From Rhizobacter terrae (GTDB lineage: Bacteria > Pseudomonadota > Gammaproteobacteria > Burkholderiales > Burkholderiaceae_C): DNA of 64,000 bases. The first letter of the stretch is position 1. Each line of letters starts with the position of its first letter. Position numbers and translations under genes: made by a program. The stretch is from assembly GCF_003852895.1 (NCBI RefSeq), contig NZ_QUSW01000007.1, positions 115,140 to 179,139 on the forward strand, read 5' to 3'. This document shows positions 25,439 through 34,303 of this stretch, one piece after another. Under the pieces are notes generated by a model, which saw nothing but the letters and a program-made list of their open reading frames with translations, had not been told where the DNA came from and made no database searches.

Positions 25439-25795
25439 CTAGTCGACAGGCGCAAGGCCCGGTCGAATCCTGGCCTTGGTGGCCACGCCCGATGGCGCGA
25501 ACAGCACGACGAGTTCGGTCGCGGCACGCGGCGTCCTGTCGGCGCCCGCCCATCGGTAGACCCAGACTTCATAGCCGCTGTCGAACGGGACGACGACGGC
25601 GGTGCCGAGGGCTGAGGAGACATCGGCCTTGCGGCTCCTGCCGATGGCAATCATGTCCATCGCGGCCTGCGGCGTGAGCGCCTGGCCTGCCGGCGTGCGG
25701 GCCGTTCCTGCGCCATCGGTTGCAGCGTCGGGCGGACTCGCGCAAGCCACACACAGGCAAGCTGTGAAGACGGTGATGCAGCCCACGCGCTTCAT
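25439..25795 (-). CDS. Small lipoprotein, BamE-like fold possible
   Basis: A 118-residue product with a lipobox (CVACAS). The mature part AAMDMIAIGRSRKADVSSALGTAVVVPFDSGYEVWVYRW followed by strands ELVVLFAPSGVATKARIRPG resembles the SmpA/BamE-type layout (a helix-based G-x-S-K-x-D-V turn then strands). It overlaps the upstream gene by ATGA, so both are in one operon. The fold assignment is inference. Confidence 0.65.
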   Translation of the reverse strand: MKRVGCITVFTACLCVACASPPDAATDGAGTARTPAGQALTPQAAMDMIAIGRSRKADVSSALGTAVVVPFDSGYEVWVYRWAGADRTPRAATELVVLFAPSGVATKARIRPGLAPVD

Positions 25796-26613
25796 GGGCG
25801 TTCGTCCATGTACTCGAACTCGACCCGCGTGTCGTCCGGCCAGCTGCGGTCACCCAGCGGCAGGAAGTAGGTGCGGTCGACCAGCACCTCGCAATCGCAA
25901 TACGGCAGGTCGCTCTTGAGGCCTGGGTCGTCGCTGGCCGCGGCGTACAGCTGGTCGATGGGCATCACTTCGCGCCGCTCGCCCGCCACCAGCGTCACGC
26001 TGAACAGCGGCCGCTCGGCGAAGAAGAGGTACCTGGCTTCCTTCTTGTTGCAGTAGCCCTGCTTGTCGGTGAACAGCTCGGCGAGGCGGCCGAACGGATT
26101 GCTGTTGGACACCAGGTCGGCCTCCAGGCCCACCAGGCACTCCAGGCGCAGGTCGCCCAGCCGCCGCGTGCCCGGCGGCCATTCCGGCGTGCGGATCTCG
26201 GTGCGCCAGGTCATGCTCAGGCGCCGGCGGTTGGGCGTGACGACGGCGTTCTCCTGCATGGCCTTCGCATCGCGCTGGAGCACGAAGGTGTGGTCCGCCG
26301 CGATGGGCACTTCGTGGTCGAAGCTGGTGCCGATGACCTCCAGCAGGATGTGGTCCATGTCCGTGCCCGGCTTGCGCGGCAGCAGCTTGAAGCGCAGCGT
26401 GGCACCGGGCGCGAGGACGGGCCGCATCTTCTCGAAATAGTCCATGCCCTGCACCATCTTGCGAAAGGATTTCTCCACCGACGGCGAGGCCTTGCCGGTC
26501 ACGGTGACGGGTGGCAGATCCTGCCTGGGCTTGTCCTGCGCGTGCACGGCAGTGCCCGCGGCAATCCATGCGATGCCAAGCCATGCACACAGCGTCCGGC
26601 CCATCGATGACAT
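25792..26613 (-). CDS. Hypothetical exported protein
   Basis: A 273-residue product with a signal peptide (MSSMGRTLCAWLGIAWIAAGTAVHAQ). The mature part contains LPPVTVTGKASPSVEKSFRKMVQGMDYFEKMRPVLAPGATLRFKLLPR and later a Cys pair (YCDCEVLVDRTYFLP). I recognise no family. It is coupled to the small lipoprotein by an ATGA overlap. The start could also be the second Met (26604). Confidence 0.65.
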   Translation of the reverse strand: MSSMGRTLCAWLGIAWIAAGTAVHAQDKPRQDLPPVTVTGKASPSVEKSFRKMVQGMDYFEKMRPVLAPGATLRFKLLPRKPGTDMDHILLEVIGTSFDHEVPIAADHTFVLQRDAKAMQENAVVTPNRRRLSMTWRTEIRTPEWPPGTRRLGDLRLECLVGLEADLVSNSNPFGRLAELFTDKQGYCNKKEARYLFFAERPLFSVTLVAGERREVMPIDQLYAAASDDPGLKSDLPYCDCEVLVDRTYFLPLGDRSWPDDTRVEFEYMDERP

Positions 26614-26654
26614 GCAGAACAACCGGCAAGGGCCATGCCTGGGCATCGGAGGCG

Positions 26655-27863
26655 CTACGAGGCGGCGGCCGCCTGCGGAGCCGATGACGCAGGCGCATTC
26701 CTGCGATGCAGGATGATCGCCACCAGCCATCCCGCGGCTGCCGCTCCCGCGCCGATGAGAAAGACCTTGTCTTCGCCGGCATGGTCGGCCAGCAGGCCGG
26801 CCAGGGGCCCCGTCAGGCCGTACGCGAGGTCCTGGAAGGCCGAGAACCCGCCCAGGGCCGTGCCTCGCAGATGAGGCTCCACCAGGCGCACCACCTCCCG
26901 GCCCATGGCGGGGAAGATCATCGAACAGCCCAGGCCGGTGAGGAATGCGCCGGCCAAGGCCCAGGCGGGATGGTCCGCACGCCAGATCAGTGCCTGGCCC
27001 ATGGCTTCGATGGCCAGCGAACCGATCGCCACCGGCAGCCCGCCGATGCGATCGGGCAGGCGGCCGCCGAGCACGCGGACCAGCACGAAACCCGTGCCGA
27101 AGGCTGTCAGTCCCAGGCCCGCATGGTTCCAGTGCCGTGCCATGAAGTGCAGCGTGAAGAACGCCCCGATGGCGGCGAAGCCGATGCCCTGCAGGCAGAC
27201 GATGGCACCATGCCAGCGGATCATGCGGACCACTCGCCACAGCGGCGGGCGTTGTGCGCCGGGATGCGCGGCCACACCCGCCATGCGCCAGACGGCCAGC
27301 AGGCTGAGGACCGGCAGCACGGCACTCACCGCCATCGTGCCGGTGAAGCCCAGCCGGTCCAGCAGCACCAGCCCGACCGGTCCGCCGACCGCCAGCGCCC
27401 CGTAGATGGCGGCACCCACCAGCGCCAGCACCTGGCCCGAGCGGGCCGGGCCGACCAGGCCGATGCCCCAGGCAACCACGCCGACCCCCACCAGGCTCTC
27501 GCCGAGCCCGAGAAGCAGCCGGCCGATGAGCAGCGCCGCCAAGGCCAGCGACGGCTCATGCAACAGCCCGGCCAGGCACGAGGCCAGTGCCGCTGCGATG
27601 TAGAAGGCCAGGCCACGCACCAGGGCGACCTTGGCGCCGCGGCGATCCGACAGGCTGCCGGCCAACCCACGGGTCAGGATGGTGGAGAAAAACGCTGTCC
27701 CCACGGCCAGTCCGGCCCAGGCGTTGCCCAGGCCGAGCCGTCCGATGACGTGGACCGGCACGACCGGAAGAGACAGCCCGACGCACAGGTAGGCGATGAA
27801 CAGGACGGCGGTCAGCCGAAGGAGGCGGCCCCGGGCGGGGTCGCGTGTCGATGAGAAAGTCAA
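26655..27863 (-). CDS. MFS transporter
   Basis: A 402-residue protein with 12 predicted TM helices. The MFS loop 2-3 signature is in GLAGSLSDRRGAKVALVRGL and the loop 8-9 repeat in VRVLGGRLPDRIGGLPVAIG. It resembles the YhhS/YfcJ drug or sugar-efflux group; the substrate is unknown. I placed the start at a TTG (27863) with GGAG eight bases before it. The longest frame starts at a GTG (27911) but adds a non-membrane tail with no ribosome site. Confidence 0.82.
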   Translation of the reverse strand: MTFSSTRDPARGRLLRLTAVLFIAYLCVGLSLPVVPVHVIGRLGLGNAWAGLAVGTAFFSTILTRGLAGSLSDRRGAKVALVRGLAFYIAAALASCLAGLLHEPSLALAALLIGRLLLGLGESLVGVGVVAWGIGLVGPARSGQVLALVGAAIYGALAVGGPVGLVLLDRLGFTGTMAVSAVLPVLSLLAVWRMAGVAAHPGAQRPPLWRVVRMIRWHGAIVCLQGIGFAAIGAFFTLHFMARHWNHAGLGLTAFGTGFVLVRVLGGRLPDRIGGLPVAIGSLAIEAMGQALIWRADHPAWALAGAFLTGLGCSMIFPAMGREVVRLVEPHLRGTALGGFSAFQDLAYGLTGPLAGLLADHAGEDKVFLIGAGAAAAGWLVAIILHRRNAPASSAPQAAAAS

Positions 27864-27991
27864 GGGGTTCTCCAGGCATTCCTCGCTCGACGCGTGCGTG
27901 CAGCCACGCACGCCGATCGACGAGGATCGGTGAGTGCGTTGGCTGACGTGAAACGCTGACGTGCGGTGTGGACCTGCGGTGCGGAGGTGCG

Positions 27992-28657
27992 TCAGCCCAG
28001 GCGCATGGACAGCTCCACGTCGTCGCCGAAGGGAATCGACAGGTAGCCGCTGCCGGGCGAGCGCACGAGGTCCAGGTACTCGGGGCAGAAGTCGGCGTTG
28101 TCGGCCACGACGAGTGCACCCGGCCTGAGGTGAGGCTGCACCAGCGCGAGGATCTCGGGGTAGAGCGCCTTGGCGCCGTCGAGCAGCAGCAGGTCGACGG
28201 ACGACGGCAGGCCGCTACTCAGGGTCTGCAGCGCGTCGCCTTCGCGGATGTCGACCAGGTCGCTGAAGCCGCCGGACGCGAAGTTCTCGCGAGCCCGGGC
28301 CACCTTCGACGGCTCGAACTCGCTGGTGATGAGCCGGCCGCCGCCGTTGTCGCGCAAGGCCGCGGCCAGGTGCAAGGTGGAGATGCCGAAGGAGGTGCCG
28401 AACTCGACGATGGTGCGTGCGCCGCAGCTTCGCGCCAGCATGTACAGCAGCGTGCCCGTCTCGCGCGAGACGGGCAGCGGGAAGTCCTTCAACCGCCCGT
28501 AGAGGTCGAGGTAGTCGGTCTTGCTGCGCATGAGGCGGGTGCGCTCTTCATGCGAGACGTTCGCGAACACGGGGCTGGACAGGGGTGATGCGGCATCGGC
28601 TTCCTTGAACAGGCGATCGAGCAACGGAGCAAGTGGCGAGGTGGTCAGGGTGTTCAT
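27992..28657 (-). CDS. O-methyltransferase-like SAM-dependent methyltransferase
   Basis: A 221-residue protein of the caffeoyl-CoA/catechol O-methyltransferase type. It carries GARTIVEFGTSFGISTLHLAAAL (motif I), FEPSKVARARENF, VDLLLLDGAKALYPEIL and ALVVADNADF. The metal-binding Asp/Asn set appears to be present (DGAK, DNAD). The acceptor is unknown. It is divergent from a TetR gene, which probably represses it. The start is the ATG at 28657. Confidence 0.85.
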   Translation of the reverse strand: MNTLTTSPLAPLLDRLFKEADAASPLSSPVFANVSHEERTRLMRSKTDYLDLYGRLKDFPLPVSRETGTLLYMLARSCGARTIVEFGTSFGISTLHLAAALRDNGGGRLITSEFEPSKVARARENFASGGFSDLVDIREGDALQTLSSGLPSSVDLLLLDGAKALYPEILALVQPHLRPGALVVADNADFCPEYLDLVRSPGSGYLSIPFGDDVELSMRLG

Positions 28658-28696
28658 CTGTGTGTGTGTTGAGGAATGCGTGTCGGCATAATATGA

Positions 28697-28715
28697 AGGA
28701 ACATTCAGATTTCCT
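28697..28715. promoter_or_regulatory. Inverted repeat between methyltransferase and TetR genes
   Basis: AGGAA (28697-28701) and TTCCT (28711-28715) are inverted arms with a nine-base spacer, midway in the 80-bp divergent gap. It is a candidate TetR operator. Confidence 0.35.
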
Positions 28716-28737
28716 ATTCGCATTGCGGACCCCATCC

Positions 28738-29370
28738 ATGACCGAGCGCAAGAGCCCCTCCATCACCTCGAGAAGGCAGCCGAAACAGGCCCGCTCCAAC
28801 GAGCTCGTCAGCGCGATCCTTGAAGCGGCTGTTCAGGTTCTGGCCAAGGAAGGAGCTCGCCGCTTCACCACGACGCGCGTCGCCGAACGGGCCGGCGTCA
28901 GCGTCGGGTCGGTCTACCAGTACTTCCCGAACAAGGCCTCGATCCTCTTCCGGCTGCAAAGCGACGAATGGCAGCAGACGACGGAGATGCTCAGCGGCAT
29001 CCTGCAAGACAAGAGCAAGCCGCCGATGGAGCGCCTGCGCCTTCTCGTGCATGCCTTCATCCGTTCGGAATGCGAGGAAGCGCAGGTGCGCACGGCGCTG
29101 AGCGATGCGGCGCCGTTCTATCGGGATGCGCCGGAGGCACGTGAGGTGAAGTCCACCGGTGAGCGTGCAGTCCAGGCGTTCATGCGGGAGGTGCTGCCTG
29201 GTGTGCCGGCCGCCCGGCGTGCCTTGGCGGCCAACCTGGTCACCTCGACGCTCAGTGCCGTGGGCAAGCAATACTCGGAACGTCCGCGCACTTCGGCGCA
29301 GATCAAGGCGTACTCCAATGCCATGGCGGATATGCTGTGCGCCTACATCGCTGAGCTGCGCAAGGGCTGA
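28738..29370 (+). CDS. TetR-family transcriptional regulator
   Basis: A 210-residue protein. The HTH reads AILEAAVQVLAKEGARRFTTTRVAERAGVSVGSVYQYFPNKASILFRL, typical of TetR. The ligand domain is helical. I chose the ATG at 28738 because a charged tail then leads straight into the HTH; an in-frame ATG at 28693 is possible. It is divergent from the O-methyltransferase gene, its likely target. Confidence 0.88.
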   Translation: MTERKSPSITSRRQPKQARSNELVSAILEAAVQVLAKEGARRFTTTRVAERAGVSVGSVYQYFPNKASILFRLQSDEWQQTTEMLSGILQDKSKPPMERLRLLVHAFIRSECEEAQVRTALSDAAPFYRDAPEAREVKSTGERAVQAFMREVLPGVPAARRALAANLVTSTLSAVGKQYSERPRTSAQIKAYSNAMADMLCAYIAELRKG

Positions 29371-29414
29371 AGCAGCTCGGCGAGCATCGACATCAACAAC
29401 CACGTGATCTGATC

Positions 29415-30326
29415 ATGCACACCCAACCCCGGAAGTGGCTGGCGGTTCTGCTTTGCTTCATCTTCACCCCCATCGCCATGTTGTACGTGGGCCGTGCGCG
29501 ATGGGCTGCGGTGTACCTGTTGGCCGCGCTGGGACTGCTGGCGTTCCTGCTGGTTTCGCCAGCAAGCCCGTGGGTCACGGATGTGTTGAGCCTTGTGTAC
29601 TTCGTGGGTGGCGCCATCCACGCCTATTGGCTCGCCGCGAAGTCCGAATCACAGCAGCCGCGCCGCTGGTTCAGTCGATGGTATGGCGTGATGGGCGCCA
29701 TCGCATGCCTGGTGGTGGCGTCGCTGACGGTCCGCAGTTTTTTCTTCGAGCCGTTCCGCCAGCCCTCGCAGTCGATGCGCCCGACGCTGCCGATGGGCGC
29801 CACGCTGGTGGTGCAGAAGTGGGGCTACGGAAACTACGGGACCTTCGGGGTCCATGGCGTTCGGCGCCCCGTCTCCGCGTTGCTGGAACGAGGTGACATC
29901 CTCGTTTTCGAATACCCGAAGGACAGGGCTGTCCACTTCGTCAAGCGGCTGGTCGGCCTGCCCGGCGACAAGGTCACCTACAAGGCCAAGATGCTCTTCG
30001 TGAACGACATGCCTGCCGAGCAGCATTTCGTGAGGGATGAGCTTGATGCCGAAACGCTGGGCTCCGGGGCGGTCCACACCGAATCCCTGATGGGACGCGA
30101 GTATTCGATCCTGCTGGACAAGGCGCGCATCGATCCGGGCGTGGGACACCTTGACTTTCCGATGCATGAGCAATGCACGAGCAACCAGGGCGAGTTGTCC
30201 TGCCGTGTCCCCGCGGGTCACTTCTTCGTGCTTGGCGACAACCGGGACAACAGCGCCGACAGTCGGTTCTGGGGCTTCGTGCCGATGGATCACATCACGG
30301 GGAAGGTGGTCCTGGTCAAGCCGTGA
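29415..30326 (+). CDS. lepB: Signal peptidase I with extended membrane N-terminus
   Basis: A 303-residue protein. The first ~80 residues hold two or three TM segments (LAVLLCFIFTPIAMLYVGR, AAVYLLAALGLLAFLLV, VLSLVYFVGGAIHAYWLA), then another helix and the peptidase domain. Ser120 in QPSQSMRPTLP and Lys177 in HFVKRLVGLPGD form the catalytic dyad. HFFVLGDNRDNSADSRFWG is box E. Function: cleaves Sec signal peptides on the periplasmic side. It is not next to lepA/rnc/era, so it is probably a second, specialised copy. Confidence 0.88.
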   Translation: MHTQPRKWLAVLLCFIFTPIAMLYVGRARWAAVYLLAALGLLAFLLVSPASPWVTDVLSLVYFVGGAIHAYWLAAKSESQQPRRWFSRWYGVMGAIACLVVASLTVRSFFFEPFRQPSQSMRPTLPMGATLVVQKWGYGNYGTFGVHGVRRPVSALLERGDILVFEYPKDRAVHFVKRLVGLPGDKVTYKAKMLFVNDMPAEQHFVRDELDAETLGSGAVHTESLMGREYSILLDKARIDPGVGHLDFPMHEQCTSNQGELSCRVPAGHFFVLGDNRDNSADSRFWGFVPMDHITGKVVLVKP

Positions 30327-30349
30327 ACCCGGCAAGGCCGGGGCCGGGT
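30327..30349. terminator. GC-rich hairpin between convergent genes
   Basis: ACCCGGC and GCCGGGT (seven perfect pairs, nine-base loop) start at the lepB stop and end at the codA stop. There is no T-run on either side, so it is at best a weak bidirectional terminator. Confidence 0.35.
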
Positions 30350-31623
30350 CAGAGCTTCCAATCGATGACGGAAGGCCGGCCCGGAACGCTCAGTTGCGCC
30401 GTCTGCGGCGCTGTGCGTGCCACGACCTTGCCGCGCCGGACCACCAGCAATCGCGTGGCCCTCAACCGGATTGCCTCGATCGCATCCCGCGCCTGCAGCA
30501 GCACGAAATCCGCCGGCTTGCCCACCTCGATGCCGTAGTCCGCGAGCCCCAGCACCGTCGCGCCGTTCACCGTCACCGCATCGAAGCACGCGCGCATCTG
30601 CTGTTGCGAGGTCATCTGCGCCACGTGCAGTCCCATGTGCGCCACTTCCAGCATGTCGCCGGAGCCCAGCGAATACCACGGGTCCATCACGCAATCGTGG
30701 CCGAAGGCGACGGTCACGCCGGCGGCCATCAGCTCGGGCACGCGGGTCATGCCGCGGCGCTTGGGGTAGGTGTCGTGGCGGCCTTGCAAGGTGATGTTGA
30801 TGAGCGGATTCGCCACCGCGTTCACGCCGGCCTCGGCCATCAGCGGCAGCAGCTTGGACACGTAGTAGTTGTCCATCGAATGCATGGACGTGAGGTGCGA
30901 GCCGGTGACGCGCCCGTGCAGCTTCAGCCGCTGCGCCTCGAAAGCCAGCGTCTCGATGTGGCGCGACAGCGGGTCGTCGCTCTCGTCGCAGTGCATGTCC
31001 ACCATCAGGCCGCGCTCGGCGGCGATCTCGCACAGGATGCGCACCGACTCGGCGCCGTCGGCCATGGTGCGCTCGAAATGCGGGATGCCTCCCACCACGT
31101 CCACGCCCAGGTCCAGCGCGCGCTCCAGGTTCGCCAGTGCCGTGGGTGAACGCAGCAGCCCGTCCTGCGGGAAGGCGACGAGCTGCAGGTCGATGAAGGG
31201 GGCCAGGCGCTGCTTCACATGCAGCAGCGCCTCCACCGCCAGCAAGCGGTCGTCGCACACGTCCACATGCGTGCGGATGGCCAGCAGCCCTTTGGCAATC
31301 GCCCAGTCGCCGTAGCGCATGGCGCGTTCCACCAGCGCCTCCTGCGTGAGCTGCGGCTTGAGCTCGCCCCACAAGGCGATGCCTTCGAGCAGCGTCCCGC
31401 TGTTGTTGACGCGCGGCAGGCCGTAGGAGAGCGTCGCATCCATGTGGAAGTGCGAATCGACGAAGGGCGGCGCGAGCAGTTGCCCGCCGCCGTCGATGAC
31501 CTCCACGCCTTCAGGCGCTGCCAGCGCCGGCCCGATGGCGGCGATGCGCCCTGCCTGCACCAGCACATCCTGACCCGCCCGGCCGTCGGCAAACGCGACG
31601 TTTCTCAGAAGAAGCGCACCCAT
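30349..31623 (-). CDS. codA: Cytosine deaminase (amidohydrolase superfamily)
   Basis: A 424-residue metal-dependent amidohydrolase. The HxH pair is His58/His60 in FVDSHFHMDATLSYGLPR. MVDMHCDESDDPLSRHIETLA, VTGSHLTSMHSMDNYYVSKLLPLM and FGHDCVMDPWYSLGSGDMLEVAHMG are diagnostic of the CodA branch. It converts cytosine to uracil and ammonia. upp (uracil to UMP) lies nearby at 31981 and the URC uracil-degradation genes at 39-41.6 kb, which gives a consistent pyrimidine role. A perfect 21-bp palindrome sits 14 bases before its start. Confidence 0.9.
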   Translation of the reverse strand: MGALLLRNVAFADGRAGQDVLVQAGRIAAIGPALAAPEGVEVIDGGGQLLAPPFVDSHFHMDATLSYGLPRVNNSGTLLEGIALWGELKPQLTQEALVERAMRYGDWAIAKGLLAIRTHVDVCDDRLLAVEALLHVKQRLAPFIDLQLVAFPQDGLLRSPTALANLERALDLGVDVVGGIPHFERTMADGAESVRILCEIAAERGLMVDMHCDESDDPLSRHIETLAFEAQRLKLHGRVTGSHLTSMHSMDNYYVSKLLPLMAEAGVNAVANPLINITLQGRHDTYPKRRGMTRVPELMAAGVTVAFGHDCVMDPWYSLGSGDMLEVAHMGLHVAQMTSQQQMRACFDAVTVNGATVLGLADYGIEVGKPADFVLLQARDAIEAIRLRATRLLVVRRGKVVARTAPQTAQLSVPGRPSVIDWKL

Positions 31624-31637
31624 GCTCGCACTCTACG

Positions 31638-31658
31638 CCATGACCTCTGAGGTCATGG
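31638..31658. promoter_or_regulatory. Perfect 21-bp palindrome upstream of codA
   Basis: Arms CCATGACCTC and GAGGTCATGG flank one central T. A one-base loop is impossible for RNA, so this should be a protein-binding DNA operator. It is 14 bases upstream of the codA ATG (31623) and 70 bases upstream of the c-subunit gene on the other strand. The inner TGACC...GGTCA recalls the RutR pyrimidine operator but with a five-base instead of four-base centre. Confidence 0.6.
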
Positions 31659-31728
31659 ACGCTGCGCACCGAAGACCCGAGGATTCAGTCAACAGCACAG
31701 ATCCTCAACAGCCAACAAGGAGCGCCAA

Positions 31729-31971
31729 GTGAACGGCATCGACCTTCTCCCCCTCGCGGTGGGCCACATGATCGGACTGGGAGCCATCGGTTCCTGCCTG
31801 GGCGTGGGCTTCCTGGGCAGCAAGTTCCTCGAATCGTCAGCCCGCCAGCCCGAGCTCATGGAGAGCCTGCAGACCAAGGTCTTCCTGATGGTGGGCGTGC
31901 TCGACGGTGCCTTCATCATCGCCACCGGCATCGGCCTGTGGTTCGCCACGGCCAATCCGTTCAGGCATTGA
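31729..31971 (+). CDS. ATP synthase F0 subunit c, orphan gene
   Basis: An 80-residue hairpin membrane protein. Helix 1 is [21 protein letters not shown], the polar loop is [13 protein letters not shown] with the family-defining ARQPE, and helix 2 is [23 protein letters not shown] with the ion-binding Asp59. The Asp and the absence of Na+-site residues suggest a proton-type ring. GTG start at 31729 with AAGGAG at ideal spacing. No other ATP-synthase gene is present, so it is detached from any atp operon. A function outside the main F1F0 enzyme, or a duplicate ring subunit, is possible. Confidence 0.82.
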   Translation: MNGIDLLPLAVGHMIGLGAIGSCLGVGFLGSKFLESSARQPELMESLQTKVFLMVGVLDGAFIIATGIGLWFATANPFRH

Positions 31972-31980
31972 GCGGGAACG

Positions 31981-32613
<633 letters not shown>

Positions 32614-32757
32614 GATGGCTCCTGAAAGCTGACGGCCAGCATAGCGCCGCGGGCCGCACGCGGGCAATCCGGCCGTGGGTTGTGGCCGCGCCGAATTTCC
32701 GAATAATGGCCGGGCGCCGCTGCTTGTCGTCATTGCCCCCGCCCCCCAGGAGACCGC

Positions 32758-34299
32758 TTGACCGCCACGGACCGCGAGCTGGATTTCTTCGGCCTGGAGC
32801 CCGACCTCCGCAGGCTGGAGAAGGCTTCGCGCGGCCTGCGCGAGAACGTGGCCCTGGCCTGGTACCTGCGCCAGCGCGACCCGGACCGGGCGCTGGAGCT
32901 GATCCTGCAGTCGCAGCCGGCGCTTGCGGCGCTGGCTGCCACCTCGCCCGACGCCGTCCGCGCCCATGCCCGCTTCGCGCTGGTGCGCGCCGAGGTGCTG
33001 CGGCTTCGCATGCGCCTGGCCGAGGCCGACGCGCAGGTGCAGGCCGGGCGGCAGGGCTTTGAATCCGTGGCCGACGCCGTGGGCGTCGGCGACAGCCTGC
33101 TCATCGAGCAGGGCGTGGCCGGCATGGGCGGCGACATGGCCCGCCGCATCCGCTGCAACGAGGAGGCGGCCCAGGTCTTCAAGGACTGCGGCGACGAACT
33201 GCGCTGGCGCACCGCGCGGGCTTACCGGGCGCTGGCCGACAACAACCTCACGGCCGACACGCTGGACTGGGACGAGGCCTTCGCCCGCGCCGCCCAGCTC
33301 GACCACCCGGGCCTGCATGCCAGCCTGGCACGGGCGCGCAGCTGGCAGTGCTACCTGCGCGGCGACCTCGTGGCCGGCACCCGGCTGCTGATGGACCACT
33401 ACGAGAACGCCATCGCCAGCGGGCAGATCCGCACCGCGATCTACATGCTGCTCAACGTGGCCGACAACTACGTCGCCCTGGGCGCCTTCGCCGACGCGCT
33501 CGACTGGGTGGAGCGCGGCCTGGCCCTGGCACAGCAGGTCGGCTGGACCAAGGACGTGGGCTACGCCACCATGCAACTGGGCGACGTGCTGCGCCGCCTG
33601 GGCCGCAAGGAGGCTGCGCGGCAGATGTTCGACGAGGCGCTGGCGCTGGTGAAGGGCGAGCAGCCGACCTCGGAGATGCTCATCCTCACCAGCCACATCG
33701 CCGACCTGCTGCTGCACGAAGGCGACCACCAGGCGGCGCTGGACAAGTACCGCGAGGTGCAGACCCTCGCCCACAAGCTGGACTACGGCGTGCACCTGGA
33801 AGACGCCTACCGCGGGCAGGCCCTGGCGCTGCACCGGCTCGGCCAGACGGGGCTGGCGCAGGCGGCCATCGAGGCGTCGATGGCGATCTCGCGTTCACGC
33901 AAGGCGGCCAAGCCCGAGATCGATTCCCTGCGCGTGCTGGGGCAGATCGCGCTCGGAGCCGGCCTGCCGCCACCGCCGGGCAGCCACGCGCCCACCGCGG
34001 CGGTGCACTACCTGGAGCAGGCCATCGCCACCGCGAAGACGCTGGAGGGCTACGTCGTTTCCAGCGACCTGCACCATGAGATGTCCCTGGCCTACGAAGC
34101 GGCCGGCGACCTGCGTCGTGCGCTGGACCACGAGCGTGCAGCCGTGGCGGCCTCGGAACTCTCGCAGGCCAAGCGGGCCGCAGACCTGGCGATGTCGATG
34201 GAAATCCGCTACCAGTGCGACAAGGCCAGGGCAGGGGCGGAGATCGAGCGCCTGCGCGCCGAAGGCCCCGGCCTCAGGACCTCGTCATCGCAGCGCTGA
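32758..34299 (+). CDS. TPR-repeat protein, resembling sensor half of diguanylate cyclases
   Basis: A 513-residue soluble helical protein made of tetratricopeptide-like repeats (clear units in [79 protein letters not shown]). The end [27 protein letters not shown] is the linker that, in similar Burkholderiales proteins I know of, leads into a GGDEF domain. Here the protein stops there. TTG start at 32758 with AGGAG upstream. Function is unknown; it may be a protein-interaction scaffold. Confidence 0.7.
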   Translation: MTATDRELDFFGLEPDLRRLEKASRGLRENVALAWYLRQRDPDRALELILQSQPALAALAATSPDAVRAHARFALVRAEVLRLRMRLAEADAQVQAGRQGFESVADAVGVGDSLLIEQGVAGMGGDMARRIRCNEEAAQVFKDCGDELRWRTARAYRALADNNLTADTLDWDEAFARAAQLDHPGLHASLARARSWQCYLRGDLVAGTRLLMDHYENAIASGQIRTAIYMLLNVADNYVALGAFADALDWVERGLALAQQVGWTKDVGYATMQLGDVLRRLGRKEAARQMFDEALALVKGEQPTSEMLILTSHIADLLLHEGDHQAALDKYREVQTLAHKLDYGVHLEDAYRGQALALHRLGQTGLAQAAIEASMAISRSRKAAKPEIDSLRVLGQIALGAGLPPPPGSHAPTAAVHYLEQAIATAKTLEGYVVSSDLHHEMSLAYEAAGDLRRALDHERAAVAASELSQAKRAADLAMSMEIRYQCDKARAGAEIERLRAEGPGLRTSSSQR

Positions 34300-34303
34300 C
34301 CCC

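Noticed and set aside
32614..33834. N-terminal extension of upp to 617 residues
   Set aside because: Upp is complete at 210 residues from the ATG at 32613 with a good ribosome site; the extension is the antisense of the TPR gene.
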